Shown here: piece by piece, positions 61,514 through 64,000 of the stretch
Layout of the letters: each line of letters opens with the position of its first letter
Position numbering within the stretch: the stretch's first letter is position 1
Assembly (NCBI GenBank): GCA_934446475.1
Contig: CAKSEH010000009.1
Location: 11,531 to 75,530 of the forward strand
Length of the DNA stretch: 64,000 nt
Direction: 5' to 3'
Source: an uncultured Eubacteriales bacterium
GTDB taxonomy: Bacteria > Bacillota > Clostridia > Oscillospirales > Acutalibacteraceae
Position numbers and translations under genes: made by a program
The notes under the pieces: model-generated
The model's database searches: none
Seen by the model: the letters and a program-made list of their open reading frames with translations, nothing else
What the model was told of the DNA's origin: nothing

Positions 61514-61732
61514 ATGGAAAAGGACGGCAGTAAAATATACTTGGTTGAAAACGCAGAAATCGGTCAGAACTTCGTAACACTCGATGACAAGCATAATTTT
61601 TATTGGAATAAAGACGGCAACCTTGTTATCGTCTTTGATAAATACGAGGTTTCCCCGGGAAGTATAGGTGCTCCGGAGTTTGTAATCAATAAAGGTGCCG
61701 TATCGGACATTCTGAAGCCTGGGTATCGATGA
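61514..61732 (+). pseudogene. C-terminal fragment of a DUF3298/RsiV-like protein
   Basis: The 72-codon frame encodes NFYWNKDGNLVIVFDKYEVSPGSIGAPEF, the end of the DUF3298 domain found in RsiV and related lipoproteins. No signal peptide, membrane segment or N-terminal domain precedes it, and no SD is evident. It looks like a leftover from deletion. The following 100 bp contain a hairpin (TTCAGGGG/CCCCTGAA near 61757-61792). Confidence 0.6.
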
Positions 61733-61833
61733 TATTTCACCTCGAAACATAATTTTTTCAGGGGTAAGGTCTTCGGACCCTGCCCCTGAACTTTACATAA
61801 TAAAACTAATGATGTTGTTTTCCGGATGTTGGT

Positions 61834-62349
61834 TCACTCACCGATAACATTAACCTGGCAAGCCTTCATTGCTGTCAATGCCGCCCTGTGCGTTTCAGGC
61901 GTAACTCCGGCACAGCAGCTTGCATCAACGCTTATATCAATCTCGGGGAAAACCGCTTTTAATATCAAAGCATTGGATATCACACAGATATCGGTACATA
62001 CCCCGATAATCTCAATTTCCGAGCTTCTGCTATCCTTGAATTGCTCAGACCAATGAATGTAACCGAAAGTCGGCTTGTCAATATGTTCGCAGTCGGGGCA
62101 GTCGATTTCTTTTACAACTTGCCAACCGTCTGTTCCTTTGACACAATGCGGCACAGGCAGATGCCTTCCTTCGTTGGTTTCAAGGTAGTTTTCTCCGTGT
62201 GTGTCGCGAGTGAAAATCACCTCATCCCCGGCAGCTATGTATGTGTCAATTTTCTTTTTGACATTCTCAAGAACAGCAACCGCCTCTTTCGTGCCGAGTA
62301 CTCCTGTGACAAAATCATTCTGCATATCGATGACAATCAGTGTTTTCAT
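61834..62349 (-). CDS. Cysteine hydrolase (isochorismatase/nicotinamidase-like)
   Basis: This is a 171-residue protein with the family triad: Asp8 in IVIDMQNDF, Lys92 in HIDKPTFGY and Cys122 in GVCTDICVISNA. Cys66-x-H-type metal residues are not clear, so it may not be a true nicotinamidase. Members hydrolyse amide or imide bonds of small molecules such as nicotinamide or isochorismate. A GAGGTTATT site precedes the ATG. The histidine kinase gene ends 18 bp before it, so they may share a transcript. Confidence 0.88.
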   Translation of the reverse strand: MKTLIVIDMQNDFVTGVLGTKEAVAVLENVKKKIDTYIAAGDEVIFTRDTHGENYLETNEGRHLPVPHCVKGTDGWQVVKEIDCPDCEHIDKPTFGYIHWSEQFKDSRSSEIEIIGVCTDICVISNALILKAVFPEIDISVDASCCAGVTPETHRAALTAMKACQVNVIGE

Positions 62350-62366
62350 AAATAACCTCCGCTACC

Positions 62367-63503
62367 TTATTTTATGTCTGTTGGGAACTTCACCGCTATA
62401 GTCGTCCCCTTTTCCGAACTTTCCTCAACCCGAATTTCACCGCCGTGCAGTGCGACAATCTCCCACACCAGCGACAGCCCCAATCCCACGCCGCCGTTTT
62501 CTCTGCTCCTGGATTTATCCACCCGGAAAAAGGGCTGGAAAATACTCTCTCTGTATTTCTCCGGTATGCCGCAGCCCGTATCTGCGACCCGAATGGCTAA
62601 CCGATTTTTTTCATCGGTGATCATAACACGCACTGTCCCGTTCGGGCTGTTGTAGCGTATAGAATTTTCGGTCAGATTAAAGAGCATATGATAAATCAGC
62701 GTGTCACTGCCGATCATAACTCCGTTGCCTTCACTTTCAAGGATTATTCCGTTTCTATCCGCAAGCGGAGCAAGGTCTGCAAAGATCTCCTCAACCATAG
62801 GAGCCAATTCAATATGCTCGGTGCAGGGCACCGTCTTGAGCTCACTCATTTCAAGCAGTGTTTTCGTCATTTGCGTCATACGTTCGGTCTGTTCACGCAG
62901 CAGGCGTAGAAAATCCGCCGTTTCCGGCAATACCTCCGTATGCTCTGCGGAAAACAGTTCAAGCTGCGCCTGCATCAGCGAAAGCGGAGTGCGCAACTCA
63001 TGGGCGGCATTCCCCGTAAACTGCCGCTGTGCGGAAAAGCCTTCATCAAGACGTTCAAGCATCTGATTGAATGACCGGCTGAACTGCCGGAACTCCGGCA
63101 GGACATCTTCGTTGATCTTCATATCTGTCAGATTGTTCAGCTGAACCTTTTCCACTTGAGAAGTAAAAGTGCGAAGCGGCTTCAATGCGTGTCCGCTTAA
63201 AAAATATGCAAGCGCACCGCCGAAGATCGTTACCGCTGCCGTGATATACCAGTTAGTGGTGATAAATGATTCCTGCGCCCCGTGTACGACTATGGTCAAT
63301 TCCTCGTCGAGTTTCTTTTGCTCAGGATCAAAATACTCCGGCTCTCCCCTGTCCGTTTCCCCGTAACCCGAAATATAAGAGCCTATGGAATCCATATAAT
63401 GTCTGCCGGAATATCCGATCAGAACATTCATAAAAACACAGGTTGCTCCGATAAGAAGTACCGTCATTAAGGTGATCCGCCATTGCAAGGATAGCTTTTT
63501 CAC
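62367..63503 (-). CDS. Sensor histidine kinase
   Basis: This is a 378-residue membrane kinase. Transmembrane helices lie at about 10-30 and 85-103, flanking a short extracytoplasmic sensor of about 50 residues. A HAMP-like region (HALKPLRTFTSQVEKVQLNNLTDM) is followed by the DHp motif NAAHELRTPLSLMQ (His168) and the catalytic domain with NSIRYNSP (N box), VADTGCGIP (G1) and GGVGLGLSL (G2). It partners the overlapping response regulator. Neighbours do not reveal the signal. Confidence 0.93.
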   Translation of the reverse strand: MKKLSLQWRITLMTVLLIGATCVFMNVLIGYSGRHYMDSIGSYISGYGETDRGEPEYFDPEQKKLDEELTIVVHGAQESFITTNWYITAAVTIFGGALAYFLSGHALKPLRTFTSQVEKVQLNNLTDMKINEDVLPEFRQFSRSFNQMLERLDEGFSAQRQFTGNAAHELRTPLSLMQAQLELFSAEHTEVLPETADFLRLLREQTERMTQMTKTLLEMSELKTVPCTEHIELAPMVEEIFADLAPLADRNGIILESEGNGVMIGSDTLIYHMLFNLTENSIRYNSPNGTVRVMITDEKNRLAIRVADTGCGIPEKYRESIFQPFFRVDKSRSRENGGVGLGLSLVWEIVALHGGEIRVEESSEKGTTIAVKFPTDIK

Positions 63504-64000
63504 AATTTCTCTTCCTCCATAACATACCCTTCCCCGATTCGGTTGCGGACGGGGTCGAAACCAAGTGCGGCACGCAGCTTCTTCCGCAGTGCGGAAATAT
63601 GTACCCGAATCGAATTGCTGAAATTATCCACACTGTTGTCCCATACATGGTCAAGCAGTTCTTCCTGACTGACGGGCCGACCCTGATTAAGCAGAAGGTA
63701 TTCAAATATCCCGATTTCCTTTCGGGTAAGTGACAGCTCCTGTCCGTCAGCTGAGGCGATACGGGTCTTAGTGTCAAAGGAAAGCTTACCACAGGTAAGA
63801 ATCACATCATTCTGTGTAAACTGACGACGGGTAAGACTGCGTATCCTTGCCTCCAACTCCTCTAAATGAAAAGGCTTTGCCAGATAATCATTGGCTCCGG
63901 CATCCAGCCCCTTCACCTTGTCTGCGACCTCACTGCGCGCCGACAAAATCAACACCTTCGTATCTCTGTCGTTTTGACGCAGCGTTCTAAGCACCGTCAT
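63500..64000 (-). CDS. OmpR/PhoB response regulator (N-terminus beyond window)
   Basis: The frame continues past base 64000. The visible part begins in the receiver domain (VLRTLRQNDRDTKVLILSARS, then GANDYLAKPFHLEELEARI with the conserved Lys); the phospho-acceptor Asp is outside the window. A winged-helix effector domain follows (LSLTRKEIGIFEYLLLNQGRPVSQEELLDHVW, SIRVHISALRKKL, IRNRIGEGYVM-type end). The stop overlaps the kinase start by four bases. Confidence 0.93.
   Translation of the reverse strand: MTVLRTLRQNDRDTKVLILSARSEVADKVKGLDAGANDYLAKPFHLEELEARIRSLTRRQFTQNDVILTCGKLSFDTKTRIASADGQELSLTRKEIGIFEYLLLNQGRPVSQEELLDHVWDNSVDNFSNSIRVHISALRKKLRAALGFDPVRNRIGEGYVMEEEKL

Overview
The window looks like a chromosome segment of an anaerobic Gram-positive bacterium of the class Clostridia, probably a gut or rumen Oscillospirales-type organism. 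The evidence is a PolC-type replicative polymerase, the low-GC Gram-positive gene orders pyrH-frr-uppS-cdsA-dxr-rseP-ispG-polC and ylxM-ffh-rpsP-khpA-rimM-trmD, strong AGGAGG-type ribosome binding sites, TTGACN-17-TATAAT promoters, a dockerin domain and a radical-SAM peptide-maturation cluster. This placement is inference; no rRNA is present.

Layout. 1-17.5 kb is a glycan-degradation locus. Two secreted proteins lie on the minus strand: a partial CBM/solute-binding-like protein and a protein of five repeated modules plus a dockerin. A five-gene minus operon of leaderless enzymes follows (beta-helix protein, GH94-type phosphorylase, GH101/129-like protein, alpha/beta hydrolase, duplicated BNR/sialidase-like protein). 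It diverges from a GH29 fucosidase that has two 16-bp direct repeats just upstream of its -35. 17.5-27.9 kb is the core pyrH-to-polC operon; its PolC lacks the usual inserted proofreading exonuclease. 27.9-32.3 kb holds tRNA-fMet, an IS3-family element, and an accessory module (XRE repressor, frameshifted ImmA peptidase, a small Cys-rich ORF, DUF4417, an MGGRG-type protein and a small partner), followed by a 276-bp MITE-like element.

32.3-37.7 kb is a candidate RiPP system: a 38-residue Cys-containing precursor, an attenuator hairpin, a radical SAM/SPASM maturase, an HPr-kinase-like protein, a PqqD-like protein and an S26-type peptidase, preceded by a secreted 617-residue protein. Between the kinase-like and PqqD genes lies an array of perfect hairpins. 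37.7-39.1 kb is repeat-rich intergenic DNA. 39.1-45.2 kb has a peptide-binding lipoprotein, the ffh/rpsP/trmD operon (containing another hairpin array), HPr and tRNA-Pro.

45.6-51.7 kb is a regulatory neighbourhood: an XRE regulator with a Cys-rich solenoid tail, a sigma factor with a large C-terminal extension, an ECF sigma/anti-sigma pair, a broken membrane gene and a frameshifted AraC regulator divergent from a GH2 enzyme. 53.6-64 kb carries putP and brnQ transporters, a NagD-like HAD phosphatase, an MMPL exporter with a divergent TetR, a cysteine hydrolase, and a histidine kinase/response regulator pair cut by the right edge.

Three genes (ImmA, a membrane protein, AraC) are each broken at an A/T homopolymer run. 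This suggests either indel errors in the assembly or phase-variable loci. Several intergenic regions share one architecture of tandem, mutually unrelated perfect hairpins that the gene annotation does not explain.
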